From NCBI GenBank assembly GCA_964570855.1, contig CAZMZR010000078.1, positions 1-15,868 on the forward strand: a stretch of DNA of 15,868 bases, in the 5' to 3' direction. Source of the stretch: JAFGPS01 sp964570855. Lineage in GTDB: Bacteria; Planctomycetota; Phycisphaerae; Sedimentisphaerales; Anaerobacaceae. Below, piece by piece: positions 7,457 through 15,172 of the stretch; within the stretch, counting starts at the first letter, position 1; each line of letters starts with the position of its first letter. Made by a program: the position numbers and the translations under genes. The notes under the pieces are model-generated. The model was given only the letters and a program-made list of their open reading frames with translations. It ran no database searches and had not been told where the DNA came from.

Positions 7457-8278
7457 ATCGCTTTTGATGTTACCCTAAAAGAATATCTCAAAGATATAGA
7501 TGATGCATCCTTGCTGTCATTTGACCAAGAACAGGATTTAGGTAAGCTGATTGTGGACCAGAACGATCCGCTTGCCAGAGAGCAGCTTGTTCGAAGCAAC
7601 CTTCGGCTGGTCGTCAATATTGCCAAAAAGTACGCAGGGCGGGGAATGAGTCTCGGTGACTTAATTGAGGAAGGTAATCTGGGTCTTATCAGGGCGGTTG
7701 ATTATTTTGATCCTAATCGCGGGGTTCGATTCAGCACATACGCGGCATGGTGGATCAAACAGAGCATTAAGCGTGCGTTACTGGAAAACGTCCAGCCTGT
7801 ACATATCCCCACTTATATGGTTGCTTTGATAAATCAGTGGCGACATACGGCGACCGAGCTGGAGAGCACTCTTGGCAGGAATGTAAGCGTCGAAGAAATG
7901 GCCAAGGTTATGAAACTCCCGTTGCGAAAGGCAAAGGTTATTAATCGTATAGTTGAAGCTCTTAGCTCCGCGAGTGAATCCCTTGGCTCCGAAGACATGG
8001 AAGACGACCAAATGCTCGAGGCCCTGCTGGAGGATCAAAACGGCGGCAGACCGGAAGATGCTTTGGAGGCCCTTGAAGAAAAAGTCAAAGCTATTAAATT
8101 GCTCAATGATATTGAGCCGAGGGAGGCTGATGTCCTGAGATTACATTATGGACTTAGCGGGGGCAGGCCGATGACGCTGAAGGAAATCGGCGAAAGAATG
8201 GATTTGACCCGGGAAAGAATTCGCCAGATTCGGCGTGATGCCCTGACTAAACTCTATGAATATATGACCGAAGAGTAG
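7457..8278 (+). CDS. Sigma-70 family RNA polymerase sigma factor (RpoD/RpoS-like, short form)
   Basis: This sigma factor directs RNA polymerase to promoters. The frame shows region 1.2 (DVTLKEYLKDIDDASLLS...), region 2 (from RSNLRLVVNIAKKYAGRG through GDLIEEGNLGLIRAVDYFDP to FSTYAAWWIKQSIKRAL, about residues 46-109), region 3 (about 112-170) and region 4 with the helix-turn-helix (PREADVLRLHYGL to LTRERIRQIRRDAL, about 204-265). It has no large region 1.1, like group 2 and 3 factors. The start is uncertain. The first conventional start is TTG at 7511, giving 255 residues, but the 18 codons before it encode the conserved region 1.2. ATC at 7457 with GGGAG six bases upstream gives 273 residues beginning (f)M-AFDVTLKEYL. 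A rare ATC start, a mutated ATG or a sequencing error are all possible. The family call is secure; whether it is the primary or an alternative factor is not. Confidence 0.88.
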   Translation: MAFDVTLKEYLKDIDDASLLSFDQEQDLGKLIVDQNDPLAREQLVRSNLRLVVNIAKKYAGRGMSLGDLIEEGNLGLIRAVDYFDPNRGVRFSTYAAWWIKQSIKRALLENVQPVHIPTYMVALINQWRHTATELESTLGRNVSVEEMAKVMKLPLRKAKVINRIVEALSSASESLGSEDMEDDQMLEALLEDQNGGRPEDALEALEEKVKAIKLLNDIEPREADVLRLHYGLSGGRPMTLKEIGERMDLTRERIRQIRRDALTKLYEYMTEE

Positions 8279-8400
8279 CATCAAAAACAATTCAATAAAG
8301 CTTGCATTTCGTCAATAATCTATTCAAAATATACTGATGACAGAAAATTTATTCTTTTTTGGCACTGTAAAGATTTATATTTATCAGCAAAGGGAAATAA

Positions 8401-8931
8401 ATGACCGGTAAAATGATCGATCTGAAAGAATACATTCGAGAGATACCCGATTGGCCGAAAAAAGGGATTCTTTTTCGTGATATCACCACGTTATTGTCTG
8501 ATCAGCGGGCGTTCACGGCGGCGTTGGATGCATTATGTTCGGATTTTTCAGATGCCGGCGTCGAATATGTCGCCGCAGTGGAGGCCAGAGGATTCATATT
8601 CGGAGCGGCGGTTGCCGCAAAGCTCCGGGCGGGTTTTATTCCCATACGTAAAAAAGGCAAGCTGCCCTGGAAAACCGAGAGCATCAGCTATGATTTGGAA
8701 TACGGCGCCGATACACTGGAGGTACATCGTGACGCTCTGGCGGGACGGGCTAAGGTTCTAATGGTTGATGATTTACTGGCGACCGGCGGGACAATGGCGG
8801 CGGCGTGCCGGCTTATCGAAAAAATTGGGGGTCAGGTTATAGGCATTGCATTTCTTTTGGAGCTTGCCGGTTTGGGTGGGCGCGAAAAACTGACCGATTA
8901 TAAGATAAAGTCGGTTATATCGTACGATTGA
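8401..8931 (+). CDS. apt: Adenine phosphoribosyltransferase
   Basis: Apt salvages adenine by joining it to PRPP to give AMP in the cytosol. The 176-residue protein matches the usual family length. The N-terminal hood carries the typical IREIPDWPKKGILFRDITTLL sequence, followed by VEARGFIFGAAVA (about 60-72), PIRKKGKLPW (81-90) and the PRPP-binding motif VDDLLATGGTM (122-132). AGGGA at 8391-8395 lies five bases before the ATG at 8401, favouring it over the second ATG at 8413, which has no ribosome site and would give 172 residues. It follows the sigma factor by 122 bases and precedes the OPT transporter by 42 bases, so it may be the first gene of an apt-transporter operon. No purine riboswitch was recognised upstream. 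Confidence 0.97.
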   Translation: MTGKMIDLKEYIREIPDWPKKGILFRDITTLLSDQRAFTAALDALCSDFSDAGVEYVAAVEARGFIFGAAVAAKLRAGFIPIRKKGKLPWKTESISYDLEYGADTLEVHRDALAGRAKVLMVDDLLATGGTMAAACRLIEKIGGQVIGIAFLLELAGLGGREKLTDYKIKSVISYD

Positions 8932-8973
8932 ATCTGTGTAATTGTAAATGTTACTTCCTGAAGGAGTTCGATA

Positions 8974-10743
8974 GTGACAATACCCGGAGACGGCCGAGAA
9001 GGAATTATTCGCAGGGGGCCTTATCCGGAACTGACATTTGCTGCTGTGCTTGTGGGCTACGGATTGGGGATTCTCATTGCCATCAGTATAGGTTACGCCA
9101 GTTTAATACTCGGCTTCTCAATCGAAGGTTCGGAATTGGCCGCTATTTTGGGATTTGGGATTCTTCGCGGCATAATGCGCCGAAACAGCATCATTGAAAA
9201 TAACATCAACCAGACTATCGCCAGCTCCGTCAACGGGGCCTCGGCGGGTTTGATGTTTACCGTCCCTGCTTTATTTATCCTCGGTGAAACTAATTTTAAT
9301 GTTGTCCTGATGGTCTTTGCATGCATTGCCGGGGGGATTTTAGGTATCGCCTTTATTATTCCCCTTCGAAAACAGATGATTGATTTCGAGCGTCTGACAT
9401 ATCCGGGCGGCGTGGCGGTGGCTACAATCCTGAAATCACCCGGTGCCGGTGTCCACAAAGCCATCCTGCTGCTTTCGGGTATGGCGATAAGCGGTTTCGT
9501 TTATTTCCTTAGCCAGTATATGAGCCAGATAAGAGGTCTGAGCGGATTTGAATATTGGGACCTTGGTAAATTGATTGGAATGCCGGAATATATGAACGGC
9601 ATCTGGTATATTTCCTTGATGACGATAGGAGTTGGTTTTATATCGGGAAAAGGCGGCTTTTATTTCATCGTCGGAGGTTTTGTCTGCTACTGGTTTTTGG
9701 CCCCGATTCTGGCGGCGAGTAATCTTCTGCCGAGCCCCGAGGCATTGACCGCTCTCGGACAGACAAGTCCTGAATATATGAGATTGAGTTTATTCAGGCC
9801 TGTAGGTATCGGCATGCTTATCGGCGGTGCTTTGGCCGGCATTGTCCTGGCGCTGCCGCTAATCGCAAGTGCCGTGCGCAGTATGCAATCTGCGGCCAAA
9901 TCGAAAACAGCTTTATCGAAAGATGAAATGCCCATCAAGCTGCTTTATATCGGTATCGCCGGAGCGACTATATTACTCTTTATCATTTCCATTCTCTCTG
10001 TTAAGGAAATGGGAATATTACGTGGTGCTCTGATGGCCCTTTTGGGAACAGTCTGGATATGGGTGGCGGGCGTGATACTCTCCGAATGTATCGGCAGAAC
10101 GAACTGGTCGCCGTTAAGCGGGATGACTCTTATCGCCGTGACAATTTTGATTGTTATAAGTAAAGGACTTGGCGATTCTGCGGCGATAATCTCATCGGTC
10201 ATGGTCGGTGCGGCCGCTTGTGTTGCTATGGCCCAGGCTTGCGATTTGATGCTGGATTTGAAAACCGGTTACCTGGTAGGCGCCTCACCCAGGAAACAGC
10301 AGATAGGCCAGTTTCTCGCTACATGGCTCGGCCCTATCGTTGTTCTGATTCTGATTTTTGTCCTTCATAAAGCTTACGGATTGGGCAGCGACCGATTGCC
10401 TGCACCGCAGGGCAGGGCGCTGGCAAGTATGATTGAGGGTATTCTCGGCGGAGATGTCCCCGTCAACAAATATATTGCCGGTGCCGGTTTGGGCGCGTTG
10501 CTTAGTGCGAGCGGAATCGGGGGGCTTGGTATTCTTGTCGGCCTGGGATTTTACCTGCCCTTTGCCATAGTATTAACGTACAGCATTGGAACGGCCGCTC
10601 GGTTACTTGTTGACCGGATTAAAGGACAGCGATTCAGTGAAGAAGTCGGAGTTCCCGTTGCCACAGGCCTTATCGTAGGAGAAGCGTTAGTCGGAGTAGG
10701 CTATGCTTTGTATTTTGTTTTTGCCGGTTCTATGGGTGGATAA
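8974..10743 (+). CDS. OPT-family transporter (oligopeptide/metal-chelate type)
   Basis: This 589-residue inner-membrane transporter has well over ten hydrophobic helices. The N-terminus (RGPYPELTFAAVLVGYGLG, then AAILGFGILR, ENNINQTIASSVNGASAG and FTVPALFILGE) is the signature of the bacterial OPT family. Other blocks include RKQMIDFERLTYPGGVAVATILK (about 130-152) and AQACDLMLDLKTGYLVGASPRKQQ (about 422-445). OPT proteins couple ion flow to uptake of small peptides or, in YSL members, metal chelates; the substrate here cannot be read from sequence. The GTG start at 8974 is supported by AAGGAG at 8961-8966, seven bases upstream. The next gene begins six bases after its stop, suggesting translational coupling. 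The length is slightly below that of many bacterial OPT proteins, with no obvious truncation. Confidence 0.93.
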   Translation: MTIPGDGREGIIRRGPYPELTFAAVLVGYGLGILIAISIGYASLILGFSIEGSELAAILGFGILRGIMRRNSIIENNINQTIASSVNGASAGLMFTVPALFILGETNFNVVLMVFACIAGGILGIAFIIPLRKQMIDFERLTYPGGVAVATILKSPGAGVHKAILLLSGMAISGFVYFLSQYMSQIRGLSGFEYWDLGKLIGMPEYMNGIWYISLMTIGVGFISGKGGFYFIVGGFVCYWFLAPILAASNLLPSPEALTALGQTSPEYMRLSLFRPVGIGMLIGGALAGIVLALPLIASAVRSMQSAAKSKTALSKDEMPIKLLYIGIAGATILLFIISILSVKEMGILRGALMALLGTVWIWVAGVILSECIGRTNWSPLSGMTLIAVTILIVISKGLGDSAAIISSVMVGAAACVAMAQACDLMLDLKTGYLVGASPRKQQIGQFLATWLGPIVVLILIFVLHKAYGLGSDRLPAPQGRALASMIEGILGGDVPVNKYIAGAGLGALLSASGIGGLGILVGLGFYLPFAIVLTYSIGTAARLLVDRIKGQRFSEEVGVPVATGLIVGEALVGVGYALYFVFAGSMGG

Positions 10744-10749
10744 AAACCG

Positions 10750-11286
10750 ATGAAAAAAATTGGATACATAATTATAACCGTCGGCTTTTTAGCCGGTTCG
10801 CTCGCTGCTGTTATAAGCGAAGAAAAGGTGTATTGGGGCTACTTTATCGTTTCGATATTGGTCGGGGCCGCAGGTATCGCATTCGTTCATTTCGGAGAGC
10901 GAAAGGAAAGCAGGGCCGAAGACAAACTGGCCTCGAATATCCAGTCTATTGAAGACAGTCTCGGCCGAATCGTTGGAAATATAACACAGCTCAATAGCCA
11001 AAAGCAGTCCATTAACACTTACGATGTTCGTTTTAAGATTGATGAGCTTTTCCCGGATGATCTGGCGATTTTTGTCGATGCCCGCCGGAGTATCTCACAT
11101 ATATATGGTCTTGTTGCATACGGCGACGTTATGAGCAGCTTCGCCGCCGGCGAACGCTATCTCAACCGTGTCTGGTCCGCTTCATCCGATGGATATATTG
11201 ATGAAGTTAATGATTATATAGAAAAATCCCGCGAACAATTCGCCGATTGCCTCACAAAAATCAACCAATTAAAACCGACGCCCTGA
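10750..11286 (+). CDS. Small two-helix membrane protein coupled to the OPT transporter
   Basis: I do not recognise a named family. The 178-residue protein has two N-terminal hydrophobic helices (about 4-22 and 29-47) followed by a charged, probably helical domain with coiled-coil potential (about 50-90, SRAEDKLASNIQSIEDSLGR) and an acidic, aromatic-containing C-terminal part (KIDELFPDDLAIFVDARRSI). Most of it would lie on one side of the membrane. Its ATG is six bases after the OPT stop, so the pair is probably cotranscribed and may work together, for example as an accessory subunit; that is inference from spacing. The last codons and stop lie in the left arm of an inverted repeat (11280-11308), so the C-terminus may have been altered by repeat insertion. 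Confidence 0.8.
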   Translation: MKKIGYIIITVGFLAGSLAAVISEEKVYWGYFIVSILVGAAGIAFVHFGERKESRAEDKLASNIQSIEDSLGRIVGNITQLNSQKQSINTYDVRFKIDELFPDDLAIFVDARRSISHIYGLVAYGDVMSSFAAGERYLNRVWSASSDGYIDEVNDYIEKSREQFADCLTKINQLKPTP

Positions 11287-11308
11287 GCCCGTTCGACAAG
11301 CTCAGGGC
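11280..11308. repeat. Inverted repeat of the CCTGAGC...GCTCAGG type
   Basis: GCCCTGAGC (11280-11288) and GCTCAGGGC (11300-11308) are a perfect 9-bp inverted repeat around an 11-base centre containing TTCGACAA. This resembles dispersed palindromic elements seen in intergenic regions of various environmental bacteria. The left arm supplies the TGA stop of the preceding gene. There is no T-run, so it is a poor terminator. Confidence 0.7.
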
Positions 11309-11361
11309 AAGCAGCGCCGAATGGGCCACAATCTTCAATGTCATTACCTCACCATATTGTC

Positions 11362-11381
11362 ATTCCTGTGAAAACAGGAAT
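11362..11381. repeat. REP-like hairpin with GAAA loop
   Basis: ATTCCTGT (11362-11369), GAAA, then ACAGGAAT (11374-11381) form a perfect 8-bp stem with a tetraloop, preceded by GTC and followed by CCAG. The pattern resembles the widespread GTCATTCC...GGAATCCAG intergenic repeats. Copy number elsewhere in the genome cannot be seen here. Confidence 0.65.
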
Positions 11382-11391
11382 CCAGCAGTAG

Positions 11392-11443
11392 GGTGCGATG
11401 TGCTACTGTGCGAAGTGCGCTACGAAGCATGAGAAATCGCACC
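11392..11443. repeat. Inverted repeat GGTGCGAT / ATCGCACC
   Basis: GGTGCGAT (11392-11399) and ATCGCACC (11436-11443) form an 8-bp perfect inverted repeat enclosing 36 bases that carry their own short repeats (GTGCGAAGTGCG, CTACGAAG). It begins ten bases after the preceding hairpin and looks like part of a compound repeat or a small mobile-element remnant. Confidence 0.55.
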
Positions 11444-11455
11444 AATTTGCCATCC

Positions 11456-11512
11456 GTACGTAAAGCGCAGACTTGTGGCTAAGCTACGCACTTTACGTAC
11501 AAGCTTGTTTTT
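11456..11512. repeat. Inverted repeat GTACGTAAAG / CTTTACGTAC, possible terminator
   Basis: GTACGTAAAG (11456-11465) and CTTTACGTAC (11491-11500) form a perfect 10-bp stem, extended by GC/GC after one mismatch, with a loop of about 20 bases. The right arm is followed by AAGCTTG and then T-rich sequence to 11512. It could end the apt-OPT transcript, but the T-run is about seven bases from the stem, so a repeat-element origin is as likely. Confidence 0.55.
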
Positions 11513-11785
11513 ATTATCAGGTCTGTTTTGGGGAAATTTTGTGTGAGGTTTTTGTGTGTGTCCATCGCAATATAATCAAAAAGGTACTATCTAAGTCACA
11601 GGCACCTTCGATTAGATCGAAAAATGACCGGACAACTTAGAAACCCCTGTCAATCTTAATACCCCCCGCAACGGCAGATTTTCACCCCGCCGCCGGCCCC
11701 TACAATCCTTAAATTCCACCCTTAACCTGTCCAAAAGGACCGTACAACTTTATTTCTCTCCTTTTAATTTTCTGCAAAGTCGCGT
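11513..11785. other. Non-coding spacer with imperfect direct repeats
   Basis: No gene is seen in this 3' flank of the minus-strand vWA gene. Two 19-base imperfect direct repeats, at 11621-11639 (core GACCGGACAACTTA) and 11733-11751 (core GACCGTACAACTT), match at 16 of 19 positions and lie 112 bases apart. A small palindrome TTCGAT-TAG-ATCGAA sits at 11607-11621, and AAGGT...ACCTT at 11581-11608 is weakly symmetrical. No convincing terminator for the vWA gene was found. Confidence 0.5.
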
Positions 11786-13813
11786 CTATCTCTTCTTAAA
11801 GGTATCAAAAACAGAATCTATGATATTCTTAGTTTTTTTTTCATCTATTTTTTTGGGAAGTTGTGTTTCATTACCAATAGTCTTCTGAGCTAATAAATAC
11901 AGAAATTCACTGACCGTAAAAGGATTTTGCTCAATCGGCCCTACCTGAAAAGATTGTTGGAGAGTTCTGGCAACAGTTTTTCCCTTAGATGTCGAACCCT
12001 GAAAATCAACAGTGACAATATAAGGGCCATTAATAGTATTTTCACTATAAGTATTTGAGTAAATTCCATCTCCCGGAACTTTATCTCCATGACTACCATT
12101 ATCGTAAAGTTTGTTCTTTCTTGTCAGTTTTGAAATCTCTTTAGCAATTTCAAAAAGATCATTGGTATGTATTTCTCCCAGATTGTTAAAATTCGATATT
12201 TTTCTCCGTACAATATTTTTTAAAGAGGTAGAAGGTCTTTTGATTTCAGCCCTAACCTTGGCACCTCTTAGCGGCACAAGATTATCATCTATGACTTCGG
12301 CCAGCTTAACCTCAACTTTAACCTCTTGTCTTTTTCTATAACGGGGTTGAAAGCCTAAAATATTCGAAAAAATATCCGACTTACAAAAAGAATGAAAATT
12401 TATTTGTTCACCACCTCTCGGAAGGTCGTATCCAACAATCCGAACCTCCCAATCGCCCGGTTCAGGATTATCCATCTCAAAAAATGTATAAGTTTGCTCT
12501 TCTTTCAATCTTCCCCATTGATTGAAATTGAGACGACTTAATTGCCGCCCGCCCGGAGAAATAAGAGTAGTCTCTATCCTGCTTCCCTGCCAGTTTGTAA
12601 AAAAGCCTATTGTTCTCATATCAGGATCGACCGGGACTTTATAACTTAAAGTCTGGCCCGGTTTAATAAAATCATTGTAGCAATACATAATTGAACCGCT
12701 ATGAGCTATGGTGTGTATCTTATTATAAATAGAGACTATATCTTCCACATCACTCGGGAAAAAGAGGCCACCCGTTTGTTGAGCAATCCAACTTAACGTA
12801 CTCTGGTCGGCACCTTGGCCGAAGGCAACTGTGTATATTGGCCAGTTTGCATTAACAAACTTCTTCGTTTCCGGCTCGTATGTGCCAGTGTTATGCTGGC
12901 CGTCAGACATTAAAACAGCTACCTTGTTTTTTGCGTTAGAGGATGACAGATGACTATAGGCAACATCTAATCCCGAACCAATATTTGTGCTCCCGCCCGC
13001 AGAAACGGAGAGAATATCACTTTTTAAAGTTGCTCTGCCTTGCTCAATTGAAATAGGTCCACAAATACTTTGAGCACTCGAGGCAAAGGCTACTATCGAT
13101 ACTAAATCCTGATCTGTCCTGCAAACGTCAATATAACCATAGGCAGCATCTTTTACCCTTTGAATCTTCTCACCCGACATACTGCCGGATTTGTCAATGA
13201 TTAATGTCGTTGCAAATTCTACTTTTTCTGAAAGCATTGAAAAATCTATGATTGTTGGTATGTGATAGAAAGTGCAGCGATCATAGGAAGGAAACTCTTG
13301 ATAAAACTCCGGAATAGTTTGATTTTTTCTATTTGGACTATGAGCGTTAAATGTAGCATATCGTGTAGAATCACCCGTCACTGCAAAAACTGCATGAGTT
13401 CGAGGATGACCATCTGCATAGCCGAAAATAGCAGGATCGCCAGCAACAAACCACTCAGGCTCTTTTTCACCTTTGAATCTTGTCTCCAAAATAACACCGG
13501 GATAATTTTTTAAATAAGCATGAAGCAGGGTACAAGTTGAAAAACATCCACATGACCACTTGGGTCCATTTAAATCTAATCCTCCTGCTATAAGGCATTG
13601 TGAGACGAAATTTGCACAGTCACCACCAATACTGTCAAAATCTCGGTATCGATCGCATTCGCCGGAATCAATTGAATTACGTTCATTCCACCAAAAATTA
13701 GCATAATCAATCGCTGCCTGCGGATTGTAGCTGCTCTGCTTCGAATAAGCACGAGTAATAAGAATTATAAAAAAGAGAGGAATAAGAAATAAAAAAAGTA
13801 ACTTTTTTCTCAT
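11786..13813 (-). CDS. Secreted Amidase_6-von Willebrand factor A fusion protein
   Basis: This 675-residue exported protein has an N-terminal signal sequence (basic MRKK, hydrophobic to about 22). Residues about 29-186 resemble the Amidase_6 papain-like fold. The likely catalytic Cys is C66 in GGDCANFVSQCL, the His is H140 in RTHAVFAVTGD, and the matching polar site is in FNAHSPNRK (155-163). A vWA domain follows (about 200-370) with a complete MIDAS metal site: DKSGS (D207, S209, S211), T276 in GGSTNIGSGLD and D304 in LMSDGQHN. Residues about 375-480 are beta-rich. The C-terminal part (about 497-625, EVKVEVKLAEV to LYDNGSHGDKVPGDGIYSNTYS) resembles the immunoglobulin-like domain found after extracellular vWA domains. 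Such amidases cut peptide bonds, often in cell-wall peptides, and vWA domains bind proteins through metal. The gene is visibly AT-richer than those before 11280. Its exact role is unknown. Confidence 0.88.
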   Translation of the reverse strand: MRKKLLFLFLIPLFFIILITRAYSKQSSYNPQAAIDYANFWWNERNSIDSGECDRYRDFDSIGGDCANFVSQCLIAGGLDLNGPKWSCGCFSTCTLLHAYLKNYPGVILETRFKGEKEPEWFVAGDPAIFGYADGHPRTHAVFAVTGDSTRYATFNAHSPNRKNQTIPEFYQEFPSYDRCTFYHIPTIIDFSMLSEKVEFATTLIIDKSGSMSGEKIQRVKDAAYGYIDVCRTDQDLVSIVAFASSAQSICGPISIEQGRATLKSDILSVSAGGSTNIGSGLDVAYSHLSSSNAKNKVAVLMSDGQHNTGTYEPETKKFVNANWPIYTVAFGQGADQSTLSWIAQQTGGLFFPSDVEDIVSIYNKIHTIAHSGSIMYCYNDFIKPGQTLSYKVPVDPDMRTIGFFTNWQGSRIETTLISPGGRQLSRLNFNQWGRLKEEQTYTFFEMDNPEPGDWEVRIVGYDLPRGGEQINFHSFCKSDIFSNILGFQPRYRKRQEVKVEVKLAEVIDDNLVPLRGAKVRAEIKRPSTSLKNIVRRKISNFNNLGEIHTNDLFEIAKEISKLTRKNKLYDNGSHGDKVPGDGIYSNTYSENTINGPYIVTVDFQGSTSKGKTVARTLQQSFQVGPIEQNPFTVSEFLYLLAQKTIGNETQLPKKIDEKKTKNIIDSVFDTFKKR

Positions 13814-13980
13814 GACTTTAGTACCCTCACTAACAGAAAATATTGCAAATCAAAATATAATCGTAGGAAAAAGTAAAAGATCTCCCTTTTTCACCAACAT
13901 TCGTTCTCTCTTCACATATTTTTTAGCATATTTGTTAATTTTATTAGCTTTGCTTTGGTTATTAACTATTCGCAGCTATT

Positions 13981-14694
13981 TTACTTTCTTCTGGTCAGCC
14001 TTGCCTTTCTGGATTCTTCGATGGCGCTATGTTTACATTTGGGACAACGATCTTCTAAATCATTGGGAACAATTCCCTTGAAGAAAACATATCCACACTT
14101 AGGACATTTTATAGCTTCAAAGCAACTTTCCTGGCTGCATTTTTGACAGGGTATTGCAATCTTAGCTGGTCCGATAGGATTATATCGTTTTTCCAGCTCT
14201 GCGTAATATTTCCTCTTACTCATCTGATACTCTGCTTTACAATCCGGATTGTTGCATTTTATCCAGACCATCTGATCACTTGGAGTGGCCTCCATAAAAT
14301 TAGATTCACCGATTTTATTTATGCCTTCCTTTTCTCTCTTCGCCTGAAGTCTGTCTTGTTCTTCAAATCTTCGGTATTTCTCAACTTCTCCAAACGGATT
14401 AGTCACGGAAAATTCTTCTCCGGAATCAGAAAACTCTATTACTACAGCTCCAAGTAATTCTCCAAGGCCTTTAAAGTCCATCCTAACATGATTTTTATCA
14501 ATGAACTTATAATCCCCGGTAATAGGTGGCTCTCCTTCATCTATAATGGTTACTGTTCCATCTTTGAAAAATTCTATGGTCTGGGTATCACCTACCTCTT
14601 TCCATTTACCAACTATAGATGCGTTTTCCGATTTTCCACATCCCGGTAATCCAACTAAAGAAATTATTCCCAATATAATCATTACTCTTTTCAT
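13981..14694 (-). CDS. Predicted lipoprotein with lipocalin-like region and zinc-ribbon cysteine pairs
   Basis: I know no function for this 237-residue protein. It starts with a lipoprotein-type signal (hydrophobic 4-16, LPGC with C19 as the likely lipidated cysteine). Residues about 26-110 (SIVGKWKEVGDTQTIEFFKDGTVTI...) look like the small beta-barrel domains that follow 'GKW' in many bacterial lipoproteins. A charged linker (110-135) leads to a cysteine-rich end: C147/C152, C183/C186, C191, C197/C200 in KCPKCGYVFF and C217/C220 in RCPKCKHS, which fits two zinc ribbons. Zinc ribbons on an exported lipoprotein are unusual; alternatively the signal is only a membrane anchor and the ribbons face the cytoplasm. 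GGAG on the minus strand lies seven bases before the ATG. It is 167 bases upstream of the vWA gene on the same strand and may be cotranscribed. Confidence 0.8.
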   Translation of the reverse strand: MKRVMIILGIISLVGLPGCGKSENASIVGKWKEVGDTQTIEFFKDGTVTIIDEGEPPITGDYKFIDKNHVRMDFKGLGELLGAVVIEFSDSGEEFSVTNPFGEVEKYRRFEEQDRLQAKREKEGINKIGESNFMEATPSDQMVWIKCNNPDCKAEYQMSKRKYYAELEKRYNPIGPAKIAIPCQKCSQESCFEAIKCPKCGYVFFKGIVPNDLEDRCPKCKHSAIEESRKARLTRRK

Positions 14695-14857
14695 TTTCTG
14701 TCTCCATAATTGATCAATATAAATTCTTTATTAATTTGCTTGGACTCTTAGTAGATAATCTAATGCAAAAAGATTTAGACAATATCCTATCCTTATTACT
14801 TTTTTCCATTCTAATAAAAGAAAGGTATCAGAATGTTTGTCTTGTGATAATTCAACG

Positions 14858-15172
14858 TCAGAAGTCCTGCTTACACTTCGCACAGGTATTCACGTGCGTC
14901 CGGCATACATGCCACCCTATAAAAGCCATGATTGGCGAAAGGAATATCATGGCGAATCCGATACACGCAGCCATTAAGGGGATACTAATTAGTAGATTCC
15001 CTATAGCAGAGATAAGCCAAAACCATCCCCATCCTGTGATTTTGCGTCGTCCGAAAAACTGCGTTGAGCCACAATTTGGACATCGCACAAGTCCATTCTG
15101 CTTATGTATGGACTCAATAGACACAGGCGTTACTGCTTGATTTACTTGATTCAATTCTGGATCGACTTGCAT
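14858..15172 (-). CDS. Small two-helix membrane protein with terminal cysteine pairs
   Basis: I do not recognise a named family. The 104-residue protein begins with a polar segment, then CPNCGSTQFFGRR (about 31-43), two hydrophobic helices (about 49-69 and 70-88) and a cysteine-rich end with HVCRTHVNTCAKCKQDF. The two CxxC pairs flank the hairpin of helices, so they could meet on one membrane face to bind one zinc ion, as in other zinc-ribbon membrane proteins. The start at 15172 is chosen because GGAG (15180-15183 on the minus strand) lies seven bases before it. A longer frame to 15268 would add 32 residues and has no comparable site. It lies 163 bases upstream of the zinc-ribbon lipoprotein gene on the same strand. 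Confidence 0.75.
   Translation of the reverse strand: MQVDPELNQVNQAVTPVSIESIHKQNGLVRCPNCGSTQFFGRRKITGWGWFWLISAIGNLLISIPLMAACIGFAMIFLSPIMAFIGWHVCRTHVNTCAKCKQDF

Noticed and set aside
8281..8400. A purine riboswitch or clear promoter upstream of apt
   Set aside because: Only weak hexamers (TTGCAT at 8302, TATACT at 8330) at poor spacing are present, and I see no conserved riboswitch core.
11280..11512. A CRISPR array made of the short repeats after the OPT-associated gene
   Set aside because: The repeats are different inverted pairs, not a regular series of identical direct repeats with spacers, and no cas gene is present.
13812..14146. Plus-strand hydrophobic frames at 13812-14081 and 13955-14146
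   Set aside because: They run partly antisense to the zinc-ribbon lipoprotein gene and their hydrophobicity comes from AT-rich, T-rich sequence.
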